A stretch of 64,000 nucleotides of DNA from Lophius americanus. Lineage: Eukaryota > Chordata > Actinopteri > Lophiiformes > Lophiidae. A program made the position numbers and the translations under genes. The notes under the pieces are model-generated. The model worked only from the letters and a program-made list of their open reading frames with translations, was not told the DNA's origin and searched no databases. This document shows positions 52,253 to 61,416 of this stretch, piece after piece; positions within the stretch are counted from its first letter, which is position 1; every line of letters starts with the position of its first letter. The stretch spans positions 124,001 to 188,000 of the forward strand of contig JBBDHG010000164.1 of assembly GCA_037951165.1 (NCBI GenBank), in the 5' to 3' direction.

Positions 52253-53478
52253 GGATGGATGGATGGATGGATGGATGAATGGATGGATGAATGGATGGAT
52301 GGATGGATAGATGGATGGATGGATTGATGGATGATGGATGGATGATGGATGGATGATGATGGATGATGGATGGATGAATGATGGATTGGATTGATGGATG
52401 ATGGATGGATGAATAATGGATGGATGATGGATGGATATATGGATAGATGGATGGATAGATGGATGGATGGATGGATGGATGGATGGATGGATAGATAGAT
52501 AGATGGATAGATAGATAGATGGATGGATGAATGGATGATGGATGGATAGATAGATAGATAGATGGATAGATAGATAGATGGATGGATGATGGATGGATGG
52601 ATGGATGGATGATGGATGGCGGATGGATGGATGGATGATGGATGGATGATGATGGATGATGGATGGATGAATGATGGATTGGATTGATGGATGATGGATG
52701 GATGAATAATGGATGGATGATGGATGGATATATGGATAGATGGATGGATAGATGGATGGATGGATGGATGGATGGATGGATAGATAGATAGATGGATAGA
52801 TAGATAGATGGATGGATGAATGGATGATGGATGGATAGATAGATAGATAGATGGATAGATAGATAGATGGATGGATGAATGGATGGATGGATGGATAGAT
52901 GGATGGATGGATGGATAGATGGATGGATGGATGTTTGGACGGATGTATGGATGTATGGATAGATGGATGGATGGATGGATGGATGATGGATGGATGGATG
53001 GATCAATGGATGGATGGATGGATAGATGGATGAATGGATGGATGATGGATGGATGGATGGATGATGGATGGATGATGGATGGACGGATGATGGATGGATG
53101 GATGTATAGACTCACAACAGTTGCAGGGCAGGCGTGTGAACAAAGCTTCCTCCTGTGATTTCACTGAATCCAGACTTGACAAAAGATCTGAGTGAAGAGG
53201 AACAAATGTTAGTCTTCATTTATACTAACGGAATGTTTCCGTACGTCACTCAAAGTACCGACTTACAGCGAAACCACATCTGGCGGGAAAGAGTGAGGCA
53301 CCGCTCGGACGTTGTCACACAGGGCATTATCTTTGGTGCAGGTACATCCTCCGGGGCATCTGGGCTGCCTCGCTCTCCGTCCGTCCGTGACCGCCAAGCT
53401 GACGGCGGCGACCCAAACCAGGAGCACCCGTCCTGTCCAGCCTCCCGGTGCTGACACCGCTCTGCCCGGTGAGCCCAT
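41035..53478 (-). CDS. lgi1: Leucine-rich glioma-inactivated 1 (secreted LRR + EPTP protein)
   Basis: Ten coding exons on the minus strand: 53478-53267, 53187-53116, 49701-49630, 49083-49012, 45171-45100, 43598-43429, 43312-43148, 42556-42336, 42143-41897 and 41384-41035 (550 residues plus stop; human LGI1 has 557). The in-frame ATG is at 53478; the longer frame upstream starts at TTG. A hydrophobic signal peptide is followed by the Cys-rich LRR cap CTCTKDNALCDN, four LRR exons of exactly 72 bp (SFVKSGFTEI, LPHLEYL, FRGLKTLIHLSLAYNNL), the C-terminal LRR cap DLRGNNLICDCKLKWLVEW, and seven EPTP/EAR beta-propeller repeats (QLFGGSHIYKRD, IRKPNDIETF, KWNGNGFYSHQSLH, QAPRAFSLLS, ASSFKGKTQIYEH). 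LGI1 is a neuronal secreted ligand of ADAM22/ADAM23 at synapses and is mutated in human lateral temporal epilepsy. The N-terminal cap and IRKPNDIETF block favour LGI1 over LGI2/3; the a or b duplicate cannot be decided. Confidence 0.96.
41385..41896 (-). other. lgi1 intron 9, inside the EPTP domain, flanked by an 11-bp direct repeat
   Basis: CTCACCTTTGA occurs at 41380-41390 and 41892-41902. On the coding strand this is TCAAAGGTGAG, with the splice junction falling after TCAAAG at both ends. The intron contains the small CCAAATTGGTGCC repeat at 41455-41645. Confidence 0.85.
41455..41645. repeat. Dispersed CCAAATTGGTGCC repeat in lgi1 intron 9
   Basis: Shares CCAAATTGGTGCC and GGTTATGGTGCCC with 23940-24000. 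Ends with TTGACTTGGTGCCCCCTCC. Confidence 0.6.
42600..42960 (+). repeat. Copies of the dispersed TCCCCCTAGTG family in lgi1 intron 7
   Basis: Repeated units with TTTTCGGACATAACTCAAAA and TTTTCGGACGTAACTCAAAA, GAGGAAGAACTCAATTC and GGGGGAGCTTTATCTCCCAA. More diverged than the copies at 31.5 and 60 kb. Confidence 0.6.
44027..44925. repeat. 0.9 kb (TAC)/(TCC) array, CTACTCCTAC type, in lgi1 intron 5
   Basis: Continuous CTACTC and CTACTA units with CTACCCCTACC stretches. The minus (transcribed RNA-like) strand reads GGAGTAGGAGTAGG and locally GGGGTAGGGGTAGGGG. Frames of 80-330 codons (SRSRS, YSYSY, VVVGV) are artefacts. Confidence 0.98.
44977..45018. repeat. (AAT)n microsatellite
   Basis: About 14 AAT units in lgi1 intron 5. 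Confidence 0.97.
45196..45254. repeat. (CA)n microsatellite next to the lgi1 exon 5 acceptor
   Basis: About 29 units. On the transcribed strand it is (TG)n ending about 25 nt before the acceptor AG of exon 5 (first exon base 45171). Confidence 0.97.
45991..46414. mobile_element. Short element with inverted termini ACCTCCGC... (copy B), lgi1 intron 4
   Basis: Starts ACCTCCGCAAAGACACAACG and ends CTCGTGGCGGAGGT. Shares internal blocks with copy A (16319-16876) in the same order. No open frame. Confidence 0.75.
47662..47860. mobile_element. (CAGAAT)n-headed interspersed repeat
   Basis: About nine ATCAGA units at 47662-47714 run into AAAACGTTTAATTGCCAAGT and AAGGAATTTGACCCGGTATC. This is a widespread fish repeat (AATCAGCTTTATTGGCCAAG... 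type). A second copy is nested in copy A at about 16646-16790. Confidence 0.7.
48385..48897. mobile_element. Short element related to ACCTCCGC family (copy C), lgi1 intron 4
   Basis: Shares AACTCTTTGAGTATCTCTCA, CTCTGTTCAGCCCACTGGGC, CAGCTCCACCCC and CTCACAAACAAACAGACAAA with copies A and B and ends TTGGCAGAGGT. The left terminus is lost, and an internal segment (CCAGCTCCACCCC...AACATCA) is duplicated. Confidence 0.7.
48901..48960. repeat. (GGAA)n microsatellite
   Basis: About 15 GGAA units directly following copy C, 52 bp from the donor of lgi1 exon 4. Confidence 0.97.
50303..50578 (-). mobile_element. Tc1-like element, 3' end fragment
   Basis: ITR CGATCAGCCATAACATTATA at 50304, then TATCTGGTACCAAGACGTAA and a diverged AATTTCAAGGCCAAAATCAA. 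Same order as the minus-strand pseudogene at 19.7 kb. In lgi1 intron 2. Confidence 0.8.
50812..51180 (+). pseudogene. L2-type LINE reverse transcriptase fragment
   Basis: The frame contains SSTVVPLTCGVPQGSILGPS. The CGVPQGSILGP core is a hallmark of L2/Rex-like LINE reverse transcriptases, where LLFSLYMLPLG normally follows; here the frame diverges after it. It lies antisense in lgi1 intron 2. Confidence 0.8.
51668..53106. repeat. 1.4 kb GGAT/GATA tetranucleotide array with higher-order repeats, lgi1 intron 2
   Basis: CAGA units (51673-51795), then GGAT, ATGA and GATA units to the edge of exon 2. Blocks with TGATGGATTGGATTGATGGA, GAATAATGGATGG and GGATATATGGATAGATGG recur at about 52080, 52380 and 52680, showing that a block of about 300 bp was duplicated. 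Frames reading IHPSIHPS for up to 488 codons are artefacts. Confidence 0.98.
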
Positions 53479-54356
53479 TCCCTCTGTCCCGACCAGAACT
53501 AACACTCCCGCATGGAGAACTTCTTCCGCCAAGGTTGTTTTTCCTTTTACCGACTCCCTTTTTCTTTTTTCTCCAGCCTTGTTTGTTTGAACGATGGAAG
53601 CTGACGCTCCTGGATCCTCTTGTGTCCCAGCAGGAACGAACCGGTCCAGTTGATTGGTTCTGCGTGGACGGACGCGGATTGTTGCAGTCTTGAAGAGGAA
53701 CTATCTCCTGCATCCAAATGAAAAACCCTATTTCTTCATTCGTCCGCTGCACACAGAATAAGTTGCTGTAGATTCAACGGTGTGGCCATGAAAGGAAAAA
53801 ACAACACGAAAGCGTCTCGCGGGGGGAGAGAGAGAAAGAGAGGGGAAGAAAGAGAGGGGAAGAAAGAGAGTGGGGGAGAAGGTGCGCTTTTTTTTCTCCT
53901 CTCTTTATCAGCACAGCCAGCTATTATTTATGCGCGTTTTAAGAGGAGTGGGGGGCTTTATTCTGTGCAAATGCACCTGCCTCACTCAGTCAGGGGCTTT
54001 TCTTCTCTTCAGCGTTAATGGCATTTTTTTTTTAAGCATGTGGGTTAAAAATAAACCGGATTAATGCAGCGCGAGCGTGACATAACAGCAGAGCTGCAGA
54101 TTAGAATAGTGAAAGCATGATTATTCCTAATTCCACCATCTTTTTATGTTTTTGGTCCTATTAAATATTTACTTCTCTAACAAACACCAATTCATATTTG
54201 ATAAAAAACAAAAAAAAACAATGCTTATTATGGAATAATAGATGAGTTTGATCATCGATTCTTAATGAGCAATTTAGTTTTTTTTTTAAACTTGATTTGT
54301 TTTTTGTTGTTGTTTTTTTTTACTTTTGCACATACAGTATGAATGTGTGTTTGAGT

Positions 54357-54363
<7 letters not shown>

Positions 54364-54430
<67 letters not shown>
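54364..54430. repeat. (AT)n microsatellite
   Basis: About 33 AT units. Confidence 0.98.
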
Positions 54431-54432
<2 letters not shown>

Positions 54433-54556
54433 TTATATATAAAATTATACAAATTTTATAAACTACTGACGATAAGACTATTATATTATGGCATATTGTT
54501 ACATATATAATAATTAATTAATATTATATATGTAATATTATATATATATTATCTCT

Positions 54557-54564
54557 CTCTCTCT

Positions 54565-54617
<53 letters not shown>
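54557..54617. repeat. (CT)(CA)(AT) compound repeat
   Basis: A short CTCT run, nine CA units, then about 15 AT units. Confidence 0.95.
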
Positions 54618-54622
<5 letters not shown>

Positions 54623-54796
54623 CATATTATTTATCTATATAATTCATATAATATAGCCTTTATATTCTCTCATAAGTTTTGATTAAAACCGGAAGCATAT
54701 GAAGAATTATTAATTAATGAATAATGGGGAAGGGATGGTTGTAGATAAGTTTATACTTCTTTTTTTATATATATATATTTTTTATTTTGTTTATTC

Positions 54797-54798
<2 letters not shown>

Positions 54799-54865
<67 letters not shown>

Positions 54866-54890
54866 CATTATTATTATTATCATTATTATT
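54799..54890. repeat. (ATT)n microsatellite
   Basis: About 30 ATT units with two ATC interruptions. Confidence 0.98.
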
Positions 54891-54970
54891 ATTTACCTGT
54901 TTTGGTAACTTATTGGGCTTTTTAATTTTCTGTTTTTAAATGTTATTTTATTGAATGAAATGAAGACTTC

Positions 54971-55013
54971 CATTCATTCATTCATTCATTCATTCATTCA
55001 TTCATTCATTCAA
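54971..55013. repeat. (CATT)n microsatellite
   Basis: About ten CATT units. Confidence 0.97.
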
Positions 55014-55127
55014 ACGGGGGTAATTTCCCCCAGGAGAACTTTGGGATACTTGAGATTTATTTTTTAAGTATTATTTTTGCACAATAGTGGATAATATTAG
55101 CTTTATTAATAATATTTTTTTTGCAAG

Positions 55128-55262
55128 TTAGTCAGGTTGTGGGAAGTTTTGTACAAACAAGTATTTGTTTGTACAGGTATATCTGTACAAAGAAGTATTT
55201 GTTTGTACAAAAAAGTCCCTGTATAAAAACATATACAGACAAGTATTTGTTTGTACAGTTTG
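55128..55262. repeat. Minisatellite of AAGTATTTGTTTGTACA units
   Basis: ACAAGTATTTGTTTGTACAG, ACAAAGAAGTATTTGTTTGT and ACAGACAAGTATTTGTTTGT in succession, with one diverged unit; about four units of 35-40 bp. Confidence 0.9.
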
Positions 55263-56876
55263 TTTTTAAAAAGAAATTTGAAATATATCAGTCATTCATA
55301 ATTCCTAATTTTTATTTTTATTTTTTGCGATAATGAGTCAAATAAAATACAAATATAAGTCGCAAAAAACCCCAATTTTATTCTCATTAGTTCTATTTAA
55401 AATGCAATTGTTCAGAACAAACAAACTAACAATGTGAGTGGGAGGACTGGTTTTCGGAACAAACAAATGTGGTTGAAATGAAGCGGCGACTCAGCTGAAA
55501 TACAGTGAAAGAAGCAAAATGAGAGCTTAAAAAGAGCCAAGAAAATACCACATTCAGCTGCAATACACTGAAATTCTTGCTGATGATGACAAAAAAAAGT
55601 GTTTTGCAATGAATACAAGATAATGATTGTAAATATTTGAAAAGTAACACATTGTTAGTCTGTAACAAGTTTATTGTTGGTTAAATGTCACAACAATGTC
55701 AGATATGTATGTTTTATAAATGTATATTTGTGCTCATCAGTGATGATTGTGTTAGAAGTTATTTAATAACATAATCAAGATAAATCTAACAGGCTTATAT
55801 GCAAATAATATGACTGAAAAGCTGTTTCTTTGCCTTTATTCAACAGCGTTTATTTTGTTTGATCTGAACTAATTCATTTACTGTTTTGTTTGAACAATTC
55901 ACTCAGAACTGTAAAGTTGTGTCAAATAAATGTTATTTTGTTGGACTAATCATTTTGAATTTTAAATCACAACTGCTAAAGTGGACAAATGTTTTTTTTT
56001 TAAGGCAAACAAATATAGGCTTTTTTAATAAAATGGGGTTTCAGTTCAATTATTAAATTCAACAACTCAGAGTTCCCTTTTTTAGTGTGTAGCACAGCAA
56101 CACTTCTACTTTTTTTTAAAAACACAACCATGATTGAGTCATATAACATTTTTCTGTCACTTCCTTTTTTTTAGTTCCACAGTGAATCCTTTGTTGGGTT
56201 CATAGTGGGATGTGGAGAAGCCACAAAACGCCAGGCTTCTTTGACCAGACTATGGCGAATTTTAATCCCCTGAAACCCTAAATTATCCAAGGATCCTTTG
56301 GATAAACTTTGAAATAACAAAGTGTCCAACCCATTATACCTTCTGAAACACATCTAGGGGTTATCCCTTGAGGTTATTATCCTTCAGCGGAAATGAATCA
56401 CTTTATCCCTGGAGTGTCGATCCATAAGAATATTTTGTGGTCATTGTTCCAAATCAACAAAAAGCAAAGACAAAATTAAATTTGTTACAATTTATGTCCC
56501 TCTATTTATCAATAGATTATTCAGCAGACCATGTGTGATCATGGAAAAATAATTTAAAAAAATGAATAGAACTATGTTATTAATTTAGACCTGGCAAAAA
56601 AAAAATGGTGATTTATAAACATAGGGTGCAACAAAAACAATAGGAGTCATACCATGATGTTTAAAGATTTAAAATTAAAAATCATTGCTGAAATTATGAA
56701 CTCAGATCAGATGAAAGGTAATTGAAAACATATCGTTGGATTCAATGTTAATATCATTAAATCTGGACCTTGATAAAAAGTGGCTCCTGAGATCATTAAT
56801 ATTTATAATACACGACAAAGGACCTATTTTGATCTGTTTTATTCAGTTCTCTCAGAATTCATTATAAGGTTTGACC

Positions 56877-56911
56877 TGACGTCATAATCCAGCGACTTGA
56901 TGTTTACGTCA
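56877..56911 (+). promoter_or_regulatory. Two CRE-like sites upstream of fra10ac1
   Basis: TGACGTCA at 56877-56884 and TTACGTCA at 56904-56911, 88 and 61 bases before the fra10ac1 ATG. These are ATF/CREB consensus and near-consensus sites in a position typical of a housekeeping promoter. Binding is inferred. Confidence 0.5.
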
Positions 56912-56971
56912 TCATCGGGCGACGGACCCCACTTATTTGTAAACACTTCTTAAACGTTAGTGAAGGAAACA

Positions 56972-59900
56972 ATGGATAACCTCGTGAAGGTAATATAAAT
57001 ATTTTGAAGTCCGAAAATATTTTTGTGCTATTTTGGAGGAATATTTAGCGCTTGGTGGGTTCATTAATATCGAGACAGCTTGAAACAGTCTTAAGATAAA
57101 TTCGCCAAAAGCAACATGGTACCACCACATTACTTGATCAAAATACAAACAGATCATGTTTATTTTAGGATTATTTGTCACTTTTGTCACATAAGCACAC
57201 TTTTATATAGACATTGGGTCGTACAGCAGATTATTTTTCTTTCCTGAACAGATTATATTTCATCGTTAATTGATAGCGTTGTTGTCGTGAGTCGCACTCT
57301 TATCTCTAGCAGTAGATAAAAAAATCTTAAGAGGTTCTTGTAGAAACATCTTTTTCTGCCTGTTTCCCCACACATTTATATTCTTTGCCCATGCATCATC
57401 TGTGATCGTTGGTGATTCCCTCTGTTTCCTCAGGTGCACGGAGGTGGAGGCTATGACTCCGACTTCAGTGACGATGAGGAGCAGGGAGAGTCTTCAGAGA
57501 GTGTTCTTAAAAGGTAAAGAGAAACTTTGTAGAAATCCAGACTTTCATTTCTCTTTTTACCACTCCATTCAAATGCTGCTCATCTTAAATCGGAGGTTGG
57601 AAGTAATATAACGCAAAGGCTTCGTGTCTGTATTTTATTCCCTACATTTTAAAATAAAATGTCTAATTATTAAATCTCCAAAATAGCCTTCTTACTTCTG
57701 CACAATATGTTTTGATTTATTTTTATTACTTTCATGACATCAAAGCTGATTCTCCTTGATGTCATGAAGATCAACCATGAACGCTTAAGTTCAGGTAAAG
57801 CAGAATAAAAAGGATAAAATTCAACCGCAGCCTCTGGCTGTTCTCATTGGTCCACAGCTTCTGTGTGCTGATAGGGGAGGAGCCTGTGCACAGGAAACGC
57901 TGCAGGCGTTCACTGGTGGTAATTTCAAAATCAAGGCGCATCTTAAAAAAGACAATATTTATCAGTATTTTCACTTTCCATCGGTTTGATTGGATCGTTG
58001 TTCAACAAACCGATTTACCGATGTGGATCGATGAATCGTTTAACCCCTAGACTAAATCCAACAGCCAGATTACCTGCGCAGGAAGTCACAAACAAATGCT
58101 GTTATAATATAAAAAGAAACGTAACTACTGTCATCTTCATCTGTGTGGAGATTATCTTCATCTGGGTTTGACATCGTCTCTGTATTTATTTGTCCGTCTG
58201 TTAGGAAACAAGAGGAAGAAATCCTTCGGAAACCTTTCCAGAAAGGACGACATTCGAAGGTGCCTCACCGGAGTTTACACTCTAATGAAACGGACAGGTA
58301 CTGTAGAGTTGCAGCGACACACACGACTCGTTCAGATTTGTCTTTTATGATGATGATGTTTCCTTCATCCACTCGTGTGTTTTAATACTTCACATTAAAA
58401 TACTTGTCTCCCTTTTGAGTCAAATTTAATTTGACATTTCACATTTACATTCATGTAATTTATGACAATATGTAAGAATACAGTCGCTTACTAGGATGTA
58501 CACTTATCAGCCATAACATTATGACCACTGATGGATGTTGTCAGAATTACATCAATTATGGATAAATGGGGAAGGGTTGCGTCAGGAGAGGCATCCGGCG
58601 TGAAACCTATGCTTAATCCATATGTGGAACACAATACTGACTGACCGGATTGGTTGGGCCCCGGGCTAACAAATACCCTCACTGGTACATTTAGCTAGCA
58701 GGGTATCAACTTATGGATGGAAACAGGTGATCCGTTGTGGCGACCCCGAAGGTCAGCAGCCGAAAGACGAAGAAGAAGATGTCGTTATAACGGCACCTGT
58801 CCATAGGTGGGATATATTAAGCAGAGAATTTACCTTTTTTTTATCCACAAAGTCAATCAGTTGGAGTCAGGAAAATTTGGCAGGCATAATAATCTGAGCG
58901 ACTTTGACATGGGCCAAATTCTGATGGCCAGACGACTCGGTCAGAGCGTCTCCAAAGCTGCAGGCGTTGTCGGATATGTCGGGTCTGTAAGTGGTAAGTG
59001 CCCAAGACTCATGGGGAGATGAAAGCTAGCATGAGTTTCTCGACTACTGAAGAGCTACTTTTGCTGAAATATTGATTATTGGTACTTATCGCAAAGTGTC
59101 AGAACACACAGTGTGTCACAGAACTGGTTTTGCAGAAAAAAGGAGGACTGACACAATAATAAGCAGGTGGTTTTAATGTTATGGCTGATGTGTTTAAAAT
59201 GTATTTGCCGTTTGGGGACTAATAACGTACGAAACCATTAGAAAGCAAATGTTATTTAATTTGAATCCAATTATTGCCTAATCCAAATGAAAATGCCATT
59301 ATCCTTGGTTGAGATCGTGTTTAATATTAATTTGTCTTTTGAATAAAACCAAATGGGACCATGTGTCCTTGATGTGTTAATATTTCGCTGTGATGCTGTT
59401 AATCCGATTTGTATTCAGTAATTTGAAGAGTATTGGGCTCTGGGGAGAAAGAACTGATAAACAAAAATGAAGACTAAACATTTAGTCATGTAATTCTATG
59501 AGAAATAACCTAAAAATGAATTTAGAAATAGTCCAAACACCTGAAACCGGCTGAGTTCCATATTTTGTAGTCAACATTCATGAAGTATGTGTGACAGGGA
59601 ATACTTTTTACCTTTTTATATGACTTTTCTAGCTGACTGACTGTTTTCCTTTAGTCATGATTGCATTTATTATTGTTTCTACCTCGGCTTAAAACAAAGT
59701 TCTTCCTCCGTGTTTTTCCTGAGCTTCTAAATAAACGAATATTCTCATTCTGTTTTCCAGAGAGGAAGCCATGAACAGAAGAGCCCACCTGATATCTCTG
59801 AACGCTGTATCCTGGAAACATTATTCTTTTTTTCCTCCAAACAATTTAACTTTCAAAGGATATAAACACACTTTAAAAAAACGACATACTTTATACTTTA

Positions 59901-61371
59901 CACAGTCAAATAATAAAACATAATCAGTAAGAATAGAATGTACAAACAATCCCTGAGATTGAATTCAAATTAGATGTGAAGTTTGTAAAAAAAAATAATG
60001 AAGCTCCCCCTAGTGAGTGAAATATAAACTATTAGAGTAACAAAATAATATAAACATTATAGATCTCCTTGTAACGGTCTATATTTACTAAATTTGGACT
60101 AAATTGGACCAATGCTTGAGAATTTGCAAAAATCAATCAAGTTCTTCCTCGCACTCTAGTCTATTTGGGCTCAAAATTTGAAAAAGGTCCAGTATGTGGT
60201 TCTTGAGTAATCGCGTTAAAACGGAGGATCTGCGGCGGCGAGGACGATTCCATGATATCCCAAAATATGTTTTGTAAAAAAATAAATAAAAGCTCCCCAT
60301 AGTGAGTAAAATATGAACTATTAGAGTAAAATATAATATTTTCAAGATAGATCTCCTTGAGTTGATCTATATTTACCAAATTTGGGCTAATCCAAAATTG
60401 AGAATTAGCGAAAAAACAATCCAGTTCTTCCCCGTACTGCGGTCTAGGTGGGCATACAATTTGATAATAGGCCATGAAATTGTTTTTGCGTTATGTACAG
60501 AATCGGACAAACTATTGCGAAACTATGTCCGAAGGCCTTTGGAGATACAGCTCCCCCTAGTGTTGGAAAGATACAACCGACCTTTCCAAAAATCACTCCA
60601 GTTCTTCCTCTCACTAAGGGTATATGTGGGCATAGAATTTAAAAAACGATCCATGCTACTGTCTTTGAGATATCGCTTAGGTTCATCTCATCTGAGCTGA
60701 AGTGTTTCGGTTCTTTCATTTCAAGTCAACACTTTCTGTAATTTTCAGCTGTTTTTATTTTCATTTCACTGTGTGCAAAAGTGAATATTCAAAGAGAGGC
60801 GGACCTTAACCAGTTACCTCCAGTTTGAGCGACATCGAAAGTTTGTCGGGGACTACATCCTTTACTATGGAGGACAGATGGCCGACTTCAGACGCTCTGG
60901 GTAAGATTTGCGTCTCCGTGAAGTCGAGTTTTGTGCTTTCTTAAAACGCTGGAGCTATGATAATATTTGGACCCAAACAGAACATTTGTTTTACGGGTTG
61001 TTTTCATTCAACGACCTTTTTAATTGTAGACGACGTATCTTTTTTCTCCCAATCTGTAAGTTTGTGATTCTAAGGTTTCTGATTCGACCGTCTTCCCCTC
61101 AGAACCAAGGATAAAACCGATCAGGACGTCCTGCGTGAGAATCATCGTTTCCTTTGGAGGGATGAAGACGAGGACGACATGACATGGTGATCACCAGGAG
61201 TCGCCTTTTATCCTCTTGCTGCTTGTTCCTTAATCATCCTAGTTTGTGTCGTCGGCCGTCATATCTGGACTTTCTTTCTGTTTCAGGGAAAAAGAACTCG
61301 CCAAGAGGTATTATGACAAGCTGTTCAAAGAGTACTGCATCGCCGACCTCAGCAGATACAAGGAGAACAAG
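56972..61371 (+). CDS. fra10ac1: FRA10AC1 homologue, coding exons 1-7 (3' end beyond the window)
   Basis: Exons: 56972-56989, 57434-57513, 58205-58297, 59761-59806, 60824-60900, 61103-61186 and 61287-61371 (161 codons so far). All junctions are GT-AG and phases fit. The translation includes VHGGGGYDSDFSDDEEQGES, KPFQKGRHSKVPH, NRRAHLISLNAFERHRKFVG, DYILYYGGQMADF, DQDVLRENHRFLW and KRYYDKLFKEYCIADLSRYK. These follow human FRA10AC1 (315 residues) from its N-terminus to about the middle. The next human segment (FGFRWRVEKEV) was not found before base 64000, so the C-terminal half lies outside. FRA10AC1 is a conserved nuclear protein linked to spliceosomal complexes; the human gene contains the folate-sensitive fragile site FRA10A. 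A six-residue first exon (MDNLVK) precedes the residue aligned with the human start. The gene is head-to-head with lgi1, as in human. Confidence 0.94.
57772..58053 (-). mobile_element. hAT-like non-autonomous element, copy 2 of pair, fra10ac1 intron 2
   Basis: The reverse complement matches 30541-30790: GGGGAGGAGCCTGTGCACAG, CATTGGTCCACAGCTTC, AATTCAACCGCAGCCTC, TTGGATCGTTGTTCAACAAA and ATCGATGAATCGTTTAACCC. Confidence 0.8.
58499..59194 (+). mobile_element. Internally deleted Tc1-like element with both inverted ends, fra10ac1 intron 3
   Basis: Left end TATCAGCCATAACATTATGA at 58505, right end TTAATGTTATGGCTGATG ending at about 59191. Inside, TCTGAGCGACTTTGACATGG, GGCCAAATTCTGATGGCCAG, TCAGAGCGTCTCCAAAGCTG and AGTGTCAGAACACACAGTGT are fragments of the transposase gene. 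Most of the gene is deleted. A SINE tail copy is inserted at 58552-58783. Confidence 0.85.
58552..58783 (+). mobile_element. SINE/RTE 3' tail copy nested in the Tc1-like element
   Basis: GGATAAATGGGGAAGGGTTG, GAGAGGCATCCGGCGTGAAA, CACTGGTACATTTAGC, GATCCGTTGTGGCGACCCC and AGACGAAGAAGAAGATG, in the same order as 14480-14735. It interrupts the Tc1 sequence between ATCAATTAT and CGTTATAACGGCACC. Confidence 0.8.
59998..60690 (+). repeat. Three tandem copies of the dispersed TCCCCCTAGTG family, fra10ac1 intron 4
   Basis: Units begin AGCTCCCCCTAGTGAGTGAA (about 60002), AGCTCCCCATAGTGAGTAAA (about 60291) and AGCTCCCCCTAGTGTTGGAA (about 60549). Each carries CAGTTCTTCCTCGCACT-like and GTGGGCATACAATTTG-like blocks. 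The first ends GAGTAATCGCGTTAAAACGG. Spacing is about 290 and 260 bp. Confidence 0.85.
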
Positions 61372-61416
61372 GTGGGACCAAGACGCGACATGATTTCAAT
61401 ACAAATACAGAAAAAG

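Larger units (their letters stand above)
53533..56876. other. Intergenic region between divergent lgi1 and fra10ac1
   Basis: AT-rich, with five simple repeats (54.3-55.3 kb) and no recognisable exon. It should contain the lgi1 promoter and 5' UTR near 53.5-53.9 kb; I see no TATA box that would fix the start. Confidence 0.5.

Noticed and set aside
51668..53106. CRISPR-like array
   Set aside because: The repeat is a 4-bp microsatellite without unique spacers, in a vertebrate genome.
51649..53115. Open frames of up to 488 codons reading IHPSIHPS
   Set aside because: They are translations of the GGAT/GATA array with one dipeptide pattern in every frame. They overlap lgi1 intron 2 and exon 2 and end only where the repeat ends.
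53478..53532. Upstream start for lgi1 at 53532
   Set aside because: The codon there is TTG on the minus strand. The first ATG in frame is at 53478, followed directly by a signal-peptide-like stretch.
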